From contig NZ_AVFL01000029.1 of NCBI RefSeq assembly GCF_000576635.1, positions 1 to 64,000 on the forward strand: a stretch of 64,000 nt of DNA, written 5' to 3'. A program made the position numbers and the translations under genes. The stretch comes from Skermanella stibiiresistens SB22. GTDB lineage: Bacteria > Pseudomonadota > Alphaproteobacteria > Azospirillales > Azospirillaceae. A model generated the notes under the pieces. That model was not told the DNA's origin. It saw nothing but the letters and a program-made list of their open reading frames with translations, and did no database searches. Positions 17,163 to 24,128 of the stretch are shown here, piece by piece. How positions within the stretch are numbered: position 1 is the first letter of the stretch; every line of letters begins with the position of its first letter.

Positions 17163-18328
17163 TGAACGCGATCACCCTTCGCATCAACGACCGCGCGGTT
17201 TCCGCCGAGGTCGAGCCACGGATCCACCTCGCCGACTTCCTGCGCGAGGACCAGCTTCTGACCGGAACGCATATCGGCTGCGAGCACGGCGTCTGCGGCG
17301 CCTGCACGCTGATGGTCGATGGCCGGCCGGTCCGCTCCTGCCTGACCTTCGCGGCTGGTTGCGGCGACGCCGAGGTCAGGACGATCGAGAGCTTCGACGA
17401 CGATCCGCTGATGACGCGGCTGCGCGCGGCGTTCTCGCGCCACCACGCGCTCCAGTGTGGCTTCTGCACGCCGGGCATGCTGGTGACGAGCTATGACATC
17501 GTCCGCCGCCTGCCCCACGCCGACGAGGCGCGCATCCGCGAGGAGTTGTCGGGCAACCTGTGCCGCTGCACCGGCTATGCCGGCATCGTGGCGGCGATCC
17601 AGGACGTGCTGTCCGCTCCGCCGGCCGCACCGGTGCAGCCGCTGACACGCCCGGCCCCCACCGCGCCGGCGGCGGTGATGGGTGCTCCCGCGGTGACGGG
17701 GGCGACCTCCCGGCCGTCCGTGGCGGCTCCGCGCGAAGAGGCCCCCTCCCCCGCCCTGCCGCCGCTGGACGGGGCGATCACCGATGGGGTGACGTTGACG
17801 CGTGCCATACCGCTCGACCTGCCACCGGATCAGGTTTGGGCGCTGGTGCAGCGGATCGACGCGGTGGTCGCCTGCCTGCCCGGCGCCCGGCTGATCGGCG
17901 CCACCTCGGGCGAAGTCCTGGATGGGACCTTCACCATCGCCATCGGGCCGATGCGGGCGACCTTCGCCGGCAAGGCCGCCGTCAGCTTCGACGCGGCCAG
18001 CCGCTCCGGCACGGTGCGCGGCCGCGGCGGCGACGCGCGCAGCCGGTCGTCCGCCGATGGCGCCATGGGCTTTCGCGTCGCGGAGGGGGTTGCTGGAGGC
18101 TCCCGCGTCGAGGTTGACCTGACATACAGGCTGAAGGGTCCGCTGGCGCAGTTCGGCCGCCCAGCCATCGTGTCCGGCATCATCGACCGCCTGCTGGCCG
18201 ACTTCGCGGCCAACCTCACCGCCTTGGCCGAAGGTCGCGAGGGGGCCGTGACGACGGAGCCGCCGAGCGGTTTCCGTCTGGTGCTGGGCGCCCTCGCGGC
18301 CCGGTTCCGGCGGCTGTTGGGCCGATGA
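17162..18328 (+). CDS. 2Fe-2S subunit fused to a CoxG-type (SRPBCC) domain
   Basis: 388 residues. Residues 1-152 form a complete CoxS-type iron-sulfur subunit (C40, C45, C48, C60; then C99, C102, C134, C136). A Pro/Ala-rich linker (about 153-205) leads to a CoxG/SRPBCC domain (about 208-370) that begins with the typical LPPDQVWALV.RID..VACLPGA pattern. CoxG is normally a separate protein linked to CO dehydrogenase maturation or membrane attachment. The C-terminus ends in a basic, apolar tail (LVLGALAARFRRLLGR) that could touch the membrane. The start is ATG at 17162; GTG 17159 is an alternative one codon earlier. Confidence 0.93.
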   Translation: MNAITLRINDRAVSAEVEPRIHLADFLREDQLLTGTHIGCEHGVCGACTLMVDGRPVRSCLTFAAGCGDAEVRTIESFDDDPLMTRLRAAFSRHHALQCGFCTPGMLVTSYDIVRRLPHADEARIREELSGNLCRCTGYAGIVAAIQDVLSAPPAAPVQPLTRPAPTAPAAVMGAPAVTGATSRPSVAAPREEAPSPALPPLDGAITDGVTLTRAIPLDLPPDQVWALVQRIDAVVACLPGARLIGATSGEVLDGTFTIAIGPMRATFAGKAAVSFDAASRSGTVRGRGGDARSRSSADGAMGFRVAEGVAGGSRVEVDLTYRLKGPLAQFGRPAIVSGIIDRLLADFAANLTALAEGREGAVTTEPPSGFRLVLGALAARFRRLLGR

Positions 18329-18385
18329 TGGCACCGGTGATCCGCATGTCGTATGGTGCGGTCCGCAATAGGAACGAAGGGTTTC

Positions 18386-18895
18386 ATGACACCGCCCGCC
18401 GACTGCTTCGCCACCGAGGTCGAGCCGACCGACCGGTGGCGCTCGCTCCCAATCCACGAGCGCCCTGGCTTTCTGATCCGGCGCCTGCATCAGATCCACG
18501 TGGCGCTGTTCGCGGAGGAATGCGCGGGCGAGAACATCACGCCGGTGCAGTACAGCGTGCTGACCGCCTTGGATCATCTGGGGACCGCCGACCAGACCGC
18601 GCTGGCGCATGCCGTCGGTCTGGACCGGACCAACATCGCCGACGTGCTGGCTAGGCTCGACAAGCGGGGCCTGATCGACCGGCGGGTGGCCACGGAGGAT
18701 CGGCGGATGAAGCTGGCCACCTTGACCACGACGGGACGCGAGACCCTGGTTCGTCTGGCGGACGGCGCCAGCCGCGCGCATCTGCGGACCGTCGAGACGC
18801 TTCCCGCGCAGGAACGGAACGCCTTCGTCGAGGCGATGAAGCGGCTGGTCGACGCCAACAACGATGTCGGGCGGGCACCCTTGCTGCTGAGCTGA
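18386..18895 (+). CDS. MarR-family transcriptional regulator
   Basis: 169 residues with a winged helix typical of MarR: about 50-110 covers the helix-turn-helix (QTALAHAVGLDRTNIADVLARLDKRGLI) and the wing (RRVATEDRRMKLATLT). ATG 18386 follows GAAGG at a good distance; an ATG 11 codons earlier is possible. It follows the hydroxylase genes and precedes an amidase pair, so it probably senses a pathway aromatic or intermediate and controls this cluster. Confidence 0.93.
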   Translation: MTPPADCFATEVEPTDRWRSLPIHERPGFLIRRLHQIHVALFAEECAGENITPVQYSVLTALDHLGTADQTALAHAVGLDRTNIADVLARLDKRGLIDRRVATEDRRMKLATLTTTGRETLVRLADGASRAHLRTVETLPAQERNAFVEAMKRLVDANNDVGRAPLLLS

Positions 18896-18928
18896 CGGGA
18901 TTTCGGCCGGACGGGTTCTTCTTGGCGC

Positions 18929-18969
18929 TTGACAGGTGTGCGGCGATCGATCCTGATTGTCCGGACAAT
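18929..18969 (+). promoter_or_regulatory. Promoter-like -35 box with palindromic operator
   Basis: TTGACA at 18929-18934 is a consensus -35 element. About 21 bases on lies ATTGTCCGGACAAT (18956-18969), a perfect 14-bp palindrome overlapping the expected -10/start region and ending 21 bases before the amidase-pair start. MarR proteins bind such inverted repeats, and the upstream MarR gene is the obvious candidate partner (inference). Confidence 0.5.
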
Positions 18970-18990
18970 TAAGGTGCCGAGGAGTGTTGC

Positions 18991-19191
18991 ATGACCGATC
19001 CCCTGCTGATCAAGACCGTGATCCACGCGTGGCATGGCGTGACGCTGGATGATGCCGATGCCGCCGGAGCGGTGCTGGCGCTTGACCGCTCGCTGGAGGC
19101 CTTGAAGGCGGCCGGTGCCGGCGAACTGGGCTTCGACCACGACAAGGGCCTGTTCCAGGCCCAACTCGTCAAGGCCGGAGCGACGCCATGA
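18991..19191 (+). CDS. AtzG-like (DUF4089) amidase partner subunit
   Basis: 66 residues with the pattern of DUF4089/AtzG-like proteins (short helical protein, LDxADAAGAVLALDRSLEALKAA). In the cyanuric acid pathway AtzG is a small subunit needed by the amidase AtzE. The gene overlaps the next amidase gene by four bases (ATGA), exactly the AtzG-AtzE arrangement. A GAGGAG ribosome-binding site lies upstream. It likely stabilises the amidase in a complex. Confidence 0.82.
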   Translation: MTDPLLIKTVIHAWHGVTLDDADAAGAVLALDRSLEALKAAGAGELGFDHDKGLFQAQLVKAGATP

Positions 19192-20612
19192 GCAACGTGG
19201 AACCGTGGAAGCTCTCCCTTCGCGACGCCGCCGACGCCATACGAGCGGGCACCTTGAAGTCCGAGGCGCTGGCGGAAGCTTGCCTGGACCGGATCGCGCG
19301 CACGGAGGACCTGAACTGTGTCGTCGCGGTCGATCGCGGCCAGGCGCTGTCCGCCGCCCGTGCCGCCGACGCGGCCGTCGCGGCGGGGCGTGAGTTGGGG
19401 CCGCTGCATGGGGTGCCGCTGGGTCACAAGGATATGTTCTACCGGGCTGGCCGGGCTTCGGACTGTGGAACGACCATTCGCCGCGGCTTCGTTCCCGATC
19501 ACACCTCGGCGGCGTTGGAGCGGCTGGATTGGGCTGGCGCCCTCGACATCGCGCGGCTTCACATGTCCGAATTCGCGATGGGCCCGAGCGGGCACAACGC
19601 GCATCTGGGCCGGTGCCGCAACCCATGGAACCCGGATTACATCACCGGAGGGTCATCCAGCGGATCGGGCGCCGCCGTCGCGGCTCGGCTGGTGTTCGGC
19701 GCCCTGGGTTCGGACACGGGCGGTTCCGTCCGGCTGCCTGCCGCGATGTGCGGCGTGGTGGGACTGAAGCCGACGCAGGGGCGGATCAGCCGGTATGGCA
19801 TCATGCCCCTGTCGGAATCACTCGACTGCGTCGGGCCGCTCGCGCGGACGGTGCGGGATGTGGCGCGGCTGATGGATGTCCTGGCGGGATATGATCCACG
19901 GGATACCGGCACGGTCGCGGCTCCGGTGTCGGATTACGAGGCGGGGCTGGACAGGGCAGGCGGCCAGCGTCTCGACGGCGTTCGGATCGGCGTGCCCACA
20001 AGCTTCTATTTCGACGGCATCGACGCCGAGGTGGCGAACCGCGTCGAAGAGGCGATGCGGGTGCTGGAAGGGTTGGGTGCCGTCCTCTCCGACGTCCCCC
20101 TGCCCGACCATGACCAGATCGCCGAACTCGCCAACGTCACTTTCACCCCGGAAGCGGCGATGCTGCACCTGCCCTGGCTGCGGGAACGGCCCGATGATTA
20201 CGGACCGCAGGTACGGGCGCGATTGCTTCAGGGATTGGTGATCCCGGCGACAGCGTACCTCCAGGCGAAGAGTTTGCGGGGTGTCCTGTTGAAGTCGATG
20301 TTGGAGGGGCCGTTCGCCCAATGCGACGCCTTGGTAACGCCGATGCTGGGAACCCCGGCACCGACCGGCGCCGAGACGGACGTGGCGGCGGGCGAGGGCA
20401 TGGCCGCCGTGGTGGGCAAGCTGGCCCACATGACCCGCCCGGTCTCCTATCTGGGGCTCCCTGCCCTGTCCATGCCGGCTGGCTTCACCAGCAACGGCTT
20501 GCCAACCGCGATCCAACTGATCGGCAAGCCCTTCGCCGAAGCGACCCTGCTGGGCATCGGCGACGCCTACGAGCAAGCCACCCATTGGACCGAACACGCG
20601 CCGCCCCTCTGA
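19188..20612 (+). CDS. Amidase-signature hydrolase, AtzE-like
   Basis: 474 residues of the amidase-signature family. The catalytic Lys is K81 (LGHKDMF), the cis-Ser lies in GGSSSGSG (about S156) and the nucleophile in GSDTGGSVR (S180). AtzE hydrolyses 1-carboxybiuret with AtzG; the pair here is probably an amidase of the same heteromeric type acting on an amide produced after ring hydroxylation. Residue His80 before the catalytic Lys, where Val is common, is a departure. It is the last gene of the plus-strand operon. Confidence 0.88.
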   Translation: MSNVEPWKLSLRDAADAIRAGTLKSEALAEACLDRIARTEDLNCVVAVDRGQALSAARAADAAVAAGRELGPLHGVPLGHKDMFYRAGRASDCGTTIRRGFVPDHTSAALERLDWAGALDIARLHMSEFAMGPSGHNAHLGRCRNPWNPDYITGGSSSGSGAAVAARLVFGALGSDTGGSVRLPAAMCGVVGLKPTQGRISRYGIMPLSESLDCVGPLARTVRDVARLMDVLAGYDPRDTGTVAAPVSDYEAGLDRAGGQRLDGVRIGVPTSFYFDGIDAEVANRVEEAMRVLEGLGAVLSDVPLPDHDQIAELANVTFTPEAAMLHLPWLRERPDDYGPQVRARLLQGLVIPATAYLQAKSLRGVLLKSMLEGPFAQCDALVTPMLGTPAPTGAETDVAAGEGMAAVVGKLAHMTRPVSYLGLPALSMPAGFTSNGLPTAIQLIGKPFAEATLLGIGDAYEQATHWTEHAPPL

Positions 20613-20616
20613 ACCC

Positions 20617-20634
20617 GTGTGCGGAACCGCACAC
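20617..20634. other. parS: parS-like site 1
   Basis: GTGTGCGGAACCGCACAC has nine-base half-sites (the central AA/TT step is not symmetric), with the core GTGCGGAACCGCAC. It is one of five copies clustered around parAB (others at 20797, 22743, 22776 and 26015). Repetition of a long inverted repeat around ParB genes is the hallmark of ParB-binding sites; binding itself is inferred. Confidence 0.82.
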
Positions 20635-20672
20635 CGTATATCGTGGCCGCTCGCGGCTGGCCGCCAGCACTT

Positions 20673-20758
20673 CGTAGGTCGGCTAGAGCGAAGCGGCGGC
20701 CGACAAGCGGGCGCGTCGGGAGTGGCGTCGGCTGCCGCTTCGCTCTAGCCGACCTACG
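20673..20758. repeat. REP-like long palindrome, copy 2
   Basis: Arms of 32 bases (20673-20704 and 20727-20758) pair with one mismatch around a 22-base loop. The outer sequence CGTAGGTCGG and inner AGCGAAGCGGC match the copy at 477-556. Positions that differ from copy 1 mostly change on both arms (ATAAA to CTAGA), a sign of a selected hairpin. It sits between parS-like sites 1 and 2. Confidence 0.85.
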
Positions 20759-20796
20759 TTCACGGCCTTTGATACGGCCATGGCGGAAAGCAATCA

Positions 20797-20812
20797 TGTG
20801 CGGTTCCGCACA
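20797..20812. other. parS: parS-like site 2
   Basis: TGTGCGGTTCCGCACA, a full 16-bp copy in the opposite orientation to site 1 (central TT rather than AA). It lies about 105 bases upstream of the parA start. Confidence 0.82.
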
Positions 20813-20851
20813 CAGCCAACGGAAACTTACCCTGCCCGCCCCAGACCATCG

Positions 20852-20899
20852 TTGACATTGGGTCTGTGTGGTCCGAAACATCGCGCCACACAGACCCAA
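20852..20899 (+). promoter_or_regulatory. parAB promoter with autoregulatory inverted repeat
   Basis: TTGACA (20852-20857) with GAAACA 17 bases on (20875-20880) forms a plausible sigma-70 promoter toward parA. Overlapping it is a perfect 14-bp inverted repeat (TTGGGTCTGTGTGG at 20858-20871 against 20886-20899, 14-base spacer). It differs in sequence from the parS-like sites. The layout is that expected of an operator for autorepression by ParA or a co-repressor complex (inference). Confidence 0.65.
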
Positions 20900-20917
20900 A
20901 TGATTTAGAGGCTGGAG

Positions 20918-21814
20918 ATGGCGCGTACCGTCAAGAAGACAAGCAACACCACCGAAACGCTTGTCGAGGATCGAGGCGCCGGCGAACCGGTTACTCCTCC
21001 CCTCAAACGAACTTTCCGTCTCGCCGTGACCAACTTGAAAGGCGGCGTCGCCAAGACCACGACGGCGGTCAACGTCGCCTGGGGGCTGGTCGATGCCGGA
21101 CTCAGTTGCCTGATCGTCGATCTGGACATGCAGGCCAACGCGACATCCGACCTTGGTTTCGACATCACGGAGGTTCGGGAGAATGGCCTGAACATGGCCT
21201 CCGTGCTGCGCAACCAGTGCGAAATCGACGGCATCCTCCTTCAGTATGGTGAAACCGACCTGTGGGTGGCGCCAAGCTCCAAGGCCTTGACCGATGCCGA
21301 GCGTATGCTGAGCAACGAGATCGGCGGGGAGAAGCGACTGGCCCAAAAGCTGAAGGCGGTCGAAGGTAGGTTCGACGTCATCATCTTCGACTGCGGCCCC
21401 AACCTGAACCTGCTGACGATCAACGCCCTGAGCCTGGCCGACTACCTGATCATCCCGGTTCAGACCGAGTATCTGGCGGCCCATGGCACTCTGAGCCTAT
21501 TGGATACCGTGGCGCAGGTGCGGGACAACTATAATCCCGGCCTGACGATTCTGCCGATCCTGCCGACCATGTATACCGCGAAGAACAGTCAGGAACAGGC
21601 GACGCTGGGCGAATTGAACCGGCTGGTGTCCGATCTCGTCCCCATCTTCGAACCGGTGCCGCGCGCCACCGTGTTCAGCAAGGCGTCGGCCGCCGGGCAC
21701 CCTGCCCTGCGCGCCAGTGCCCGGTCGAAGGCTGTCGGCACGTACCGCGACTACGTCAAACTCATCCTCAAGCACATCAGAGCGGCCCAGGCGGCTCAGG
21801 GAAAGGCTGGTTGA
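20918..21814 (+). CDS. parA: ParA-family partition ATPase
   Basis: 298 residues. The deviant Walker A KGGVAKTT (41-48) with its signature Lys, a Walker A' DLDMQANAT and a Walker B FDVIIFDCGPN mark a ParA/Soj ATPase that positions DNA on the nucleoid with ParB. The roughly 35-residue N-terminal tail (TVKKTSNTTETLVED...) has no helix-turn-helix, so DNA binding would be non-specific or operator binding would need a partner. It is followed three bases later by parB. No replication initiator gene is visible in the window. Confidence 0.95.
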   Translation: MARTVKKTSNTTETLVEDRGAGEPVTPPLKRTFRLAVTNLKGGVAKTTTAVNVAWGLVDAGLSCLIVDLDMQANATSDLGFDITEVRENGLNMASVLRNQCEIDGILLQYGETDLWVAPSSKALTDAERMLSNEIGGEKRLAQKLKAVEGRFDVIIFDCGPNLNLLTINALSLADYLIIPVQTEYLAAHGTLSLLDTVAQVRDNYNPGLTILPILPTMYTAKNSQEQATLGELNRLVSDLVPIFEPVPRATVFSKASAAGHPALRASARSKAVGTYRDYVKLILKHIRAAQAAQGKAG

Positions 21815-21817
21815 TCC

Positions 21818-22729
21818 ATGGCTAATCTTCTCGCTCGCCGCTCGTCCGACAACATCCAGCGTCAGGTCCGCGAACTCGCGGGCAAAGGTGGCGAAGCCGA
21901 TCCGAACGGCCGCCAACAGCGCATTCCGGTTAACAGCGTTCGGCCCAATCCGAACCAGCCGCGCAAGAACGTCGATCCGGGAAAGATCGCGGCGCTCGCC
22001 GACAACATCCGCAAGGTTGGTCTGATCAACCCGATCACCGTCGTCTGGCTGGCCGAGGGCGAGTACGAGCTTCGCGCTGGACAGCGCCGGCTCATGGCCC
22101 ACGAGCATATGGGCGAACAAACCATCCTCGCCCGCGTCTTCCTGAAGAGCGATCCAGCGGTAGCCATCGCCGAGAACCTGATGCGGGAGGACTTGGACGT
22201 CGTGGAGACGGCCCTGGCCTTCCGGAGCCTGATGGAGCAACTCGGCATCACCGACCAATCGGCGATCGCCGATCTCGTCGGGATGGAGCGCTCCCGGATC
22301 AGCCGTATCCTTGGCGTGCTGAGGATGCCTCAGGATATCCTCGACGAATATCAGGACATGGCCGATCAGGTGTCCGCCGCGCGGCTGTTCGAGGTCGCGT
22401 CGGCTGGGACCGAGGAACGTCAACGGCAGCTTTGGCATCTCGCGAAGGCTGGTTTGACCGAGCGCGAGTTGCGTGACGCCAAGCGCGCGGAGAGTCCGAT
22501 CGAGGTCAACCCGAAGCAGTCGCCCAAGTCGGCGGCTGGTGGTGATCGGGAGACACGACCGGTCAAGCCGGGCAAGCAGTTGCTGGGGCTGATGGAGCGC
22601 CTCACGACATCGTTCGATGATCTGGAAATCCAACGGGCCAGCATCGACGATGATCATCGGTGCCGTATGGAGGCTCTGCGTGACCAGATCGATCGGTTGC
22701 TGAAAGCCGGATCCGGAATGGTGGATTAG
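21818..22729 (+). CDS. parB: ParB-family centromere-binding protein
   Basis: 303 residues. The N-terminal ParB/Srx CTPase fold begins at IPVNSVRPNPNQPRK (about 37-51) and includes LRAGQRRLMA (the GxRRxxA box) and ENLMREDLD (the ENxQRxDL box). A helix-turn-helix follows (SAIADLVGMERSRISRILGVLRMP, about 147-170) for parS binding. The C-terminus is a dimerisation region. It should load at the five inverted repeats around this locus. Confidence 0.95.
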   Translation: MANLLARRSSDNIQRQVRELAGKGGEADPNGRQQRIPVNSVRPNPNQPRKNVDPGKIAALADNIRKVGLINPITVVWLAEGEYELRAGQRRLMAHEHMGEQTILARVFLKSDPAVAIAENLMREDLDVVETALAFRSLMEQLGITDQSAIADLVGMERSRISRILGVLRMPQDILDEYQDMADQVSAARLFEVASAGTEERQRQLWHLAKAGLTERELRDAKRAESPIEVNPKQSPKSAAGGDRETRPVKPGKQLLGLMERLTTSFDDLEIQRASIDDDHRCRMEALRDQIDRLLKAGSGMVD

Positions 22730-22742
22730 GGCAGGGGGCGCG

Positions 22743-22758
22743 TGTGCGGTTCCGCACG
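22743..22758. other. parS: parS-like site 3
   Basis: TGTGCGGTTCCGCACG keeps the full 14-bp core (22744-22757) with one outer-base change. It lies 13 bases after the parB stop codon. Confidence 0.8.
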
Positions 22759-22775
22759 CGAGCTTCAAAGACCCC

Positions 22776-22791
22776 TGTGCGGAACCGCACA
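22776..22791. other. parS: parS-like site 4
   Basis: TGTGCGGAACCGCACA, a full 16-bp copy 18 bases after site 3 and opposite to it in central-step orientation. Sites 3 and 4 form a close pair between parB and the nitronate monooxygenase gene. Confidence 0.82.
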
Positions 22792-22839
22792 GACAGAAGA
22801 CCAAAAAGAGAGAGAAGACCAAAAAGGAGGAACACCGTC

Positions 22840-23943
22840 ATGACCGTTTGGCCGGACACCCGGATCATCGACCTACTCGGTATTGACCTCCCGATCGTCC
22901 AGGGGCCAATGGCGGGAGCGACCACTCCGGAGATGGTTATCGCCGTTAGCGAGGCGGGAGGATTGGGCTCCCTGCCCTGTGCGATGCTGACCCCGAAACA
23001 GGCCCGCGAAGTCCTTGATCAAATCCGTCAAGCGACGTCGCGGCCGATCAACGTCAACTTCTTCTGCCACGAACCGCCATCGCCGGACGCCGCCCGTTCC
23101 ATGGCGTGGCGGTCGCGTCTGGCTCCGTACTATGTTGAACACGGGGTCGACCCGGAAGCACCGATCCCGGTTTCCAACCGGGCGCCGTTCGATGGCGAGT
23201 TCTGCTCCCTGATAGAGGAATATAGTCCTGAAGTCGTGAGTTTCCATTTCGGCCTGCCAGCCGATGCCCTGCTCTCCCGTGTGAAGGCGACCGGCGCCAA
23301 GGTCATAGCTTCGGCCACGACGGTCGCCGAAGCTCTCTGGCTGGAGGCGCGCGGCTGTGACGCGATCATCGCCATGGGCATGGAGGCGGGCGGCCATCGC
23401 GGCAGCTTCCTGTCGAACGACTTGATTGGCGACATGGCCCGGCAAGTCGGAACCTTCGCTCTTGTCCCGCAGGTGGTCGACGCCGTGCGCGTGCCGGTCA
23501 TCGCGGCGGGTGCCATCGCCGACGCGCGCGGGATCGTCGCCGCCTTGTCGCTGGGAGCCTCCGCCGTCCAGATCGGAACCGCTTATCTATTCACCCCGGA
23601 AGCGAAGATCACCCCCGTCCACCGCGAAGCGCTCAAGACCGCCAGCGCCGATGACACCGTCATCACCAATGTCTTCACCGGACGTCCAGCGCGCGGCATC
23701 GTCAACCGCCTCATAAGGGAGGTCGGGCCGCTTTCGGATCTGGCGCCGGCCTTTCCGCTGGCGGGTGGCGCGCTGGTCCCACTGCGGGCCGCGACCGAAC
23801 CGACGGGGTCGTCGGACTTCACCAACCTGTGGGCGGGGCAGGGGGCTCCGCTGGCGAGGGAGATGTCCGCCGGTGACCTGACGCGTCATCTCGCCAAGGA
23901 GGCATTGGCCAAGCTGACCGGTTTTCCCCAAGGCCGAACGTAG
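22840..23943 (+). CDS. Nitronate monooxygenase
   Basis: 367 residues of the nitronate monooxygenase (2-nitropropane dioxygenase) FMN family. The TIM-barrel opens with LGIDLPIVQGPMAGATTPEM and the phosphate/flavin loop is GMEAGGHRG (about 183-191). The enzyme oxidatively denitrifies nitronates such as propionate-3-nitronate. ATG 22840 follows AAGGAGG nine bases upstream. The leader contains parS-like sites 3 and 4, so ParB spreading might affect its expression (inference). No relation to the flanking genes is apparent. Confidence 0.92.
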   Translation: MTVWPDTRIIDLLGIDLPIVQGPMAGATTPEMVIAVSEAGGLGSLPCAMLTPKQAREVLDQIRQATSRPINVNFFCHEPPSPDAARSMAWRSRLAPYYVEHGVDPEAPIPVSNRAPFDGEFCSLIEEYSPEVVSFHFGLPADALLSRVKATGAKVIASATTVAEALWLEARGCDAIIAMGMEAGGHRGSFLSNDLIGDMARQVGTFALVPQVVDAVRVPVIAAGAIADARGIVAALSLGASAVQIGTAYLFTPEAKITPVHREALKTASADDTVITNVFTGRPARGIVNRLIREVGPLSDLAPAFPLAGGALVPLRAATEPTGSSDFTNLWAGQGAPLAREMSAGDLTRHLAKEALAKLTGFPQGRT

Positions 23944-23983
23944 TACCTCGCGGGGAACCTTGCGGCCAGGCTTCAAGCGGTTT

Positions 23984-24004
23984 CAATTGGTTACTTACCA
24001 ATTG
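23984..24004. promoter_or_regulatory. Operator-like inverted repeat upstream of the peptide-type ABC operon
   Basis: CAATTGGT and ACCAATTG form perfect 8-bp arms around TACTT. It lies about 120 bases before the first permease gene and has the size and symmetry of a repressor operator. The repressor is not identified in the neighbourhood. Confidence 0.45.
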
Positions 24005-24026
24005 CCCGAAGCGAGCGGGTCGAGGG

Positions 24027-24128
24027 ATGACCGAAAATCAACGAAACAACGAAGCCGCGTCCCAGCGGGGCGGCACCCGATCGCCCGCGCGTGACGGCTC
24101 GCCGACACCCAGCGCCGTGAATGTCTGA
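24027..24128 (+). other. Short leader frame overlapping the dppC-like start
   Basis: ATG 24027 opens 33 codons (MTENQRNNEAASQRGG...) ending at 24126-24128, eight bases into the permease gene and in a different frame. The hydrophilic N-terminal tail resembles the extensions that OppC/DppC proteins usually carry. It is either a coupling leader peptide or the true permease N-terminus separated by a frameshift. Confidence 0.35.

Larger units (their letters stand above)
20613..20917. other. Centromere/operator region upstream of parAB
   Basis: This 305-base gap contains no gene. It holds two parS-like inverted repeats (20618-20633 and 20797-20812), a REP-like palindrome between them (20673-20758), and the parAB promoter with its own inverted repeat (20852-20899). 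Confidence 0.75.

Noticed and set aside
18353-18366. GGTGCGGTCCGC resembling a parS-like core
   Set aside because: It lacks one central base and the outer half-site bases, so it does not match the five-copy motif.
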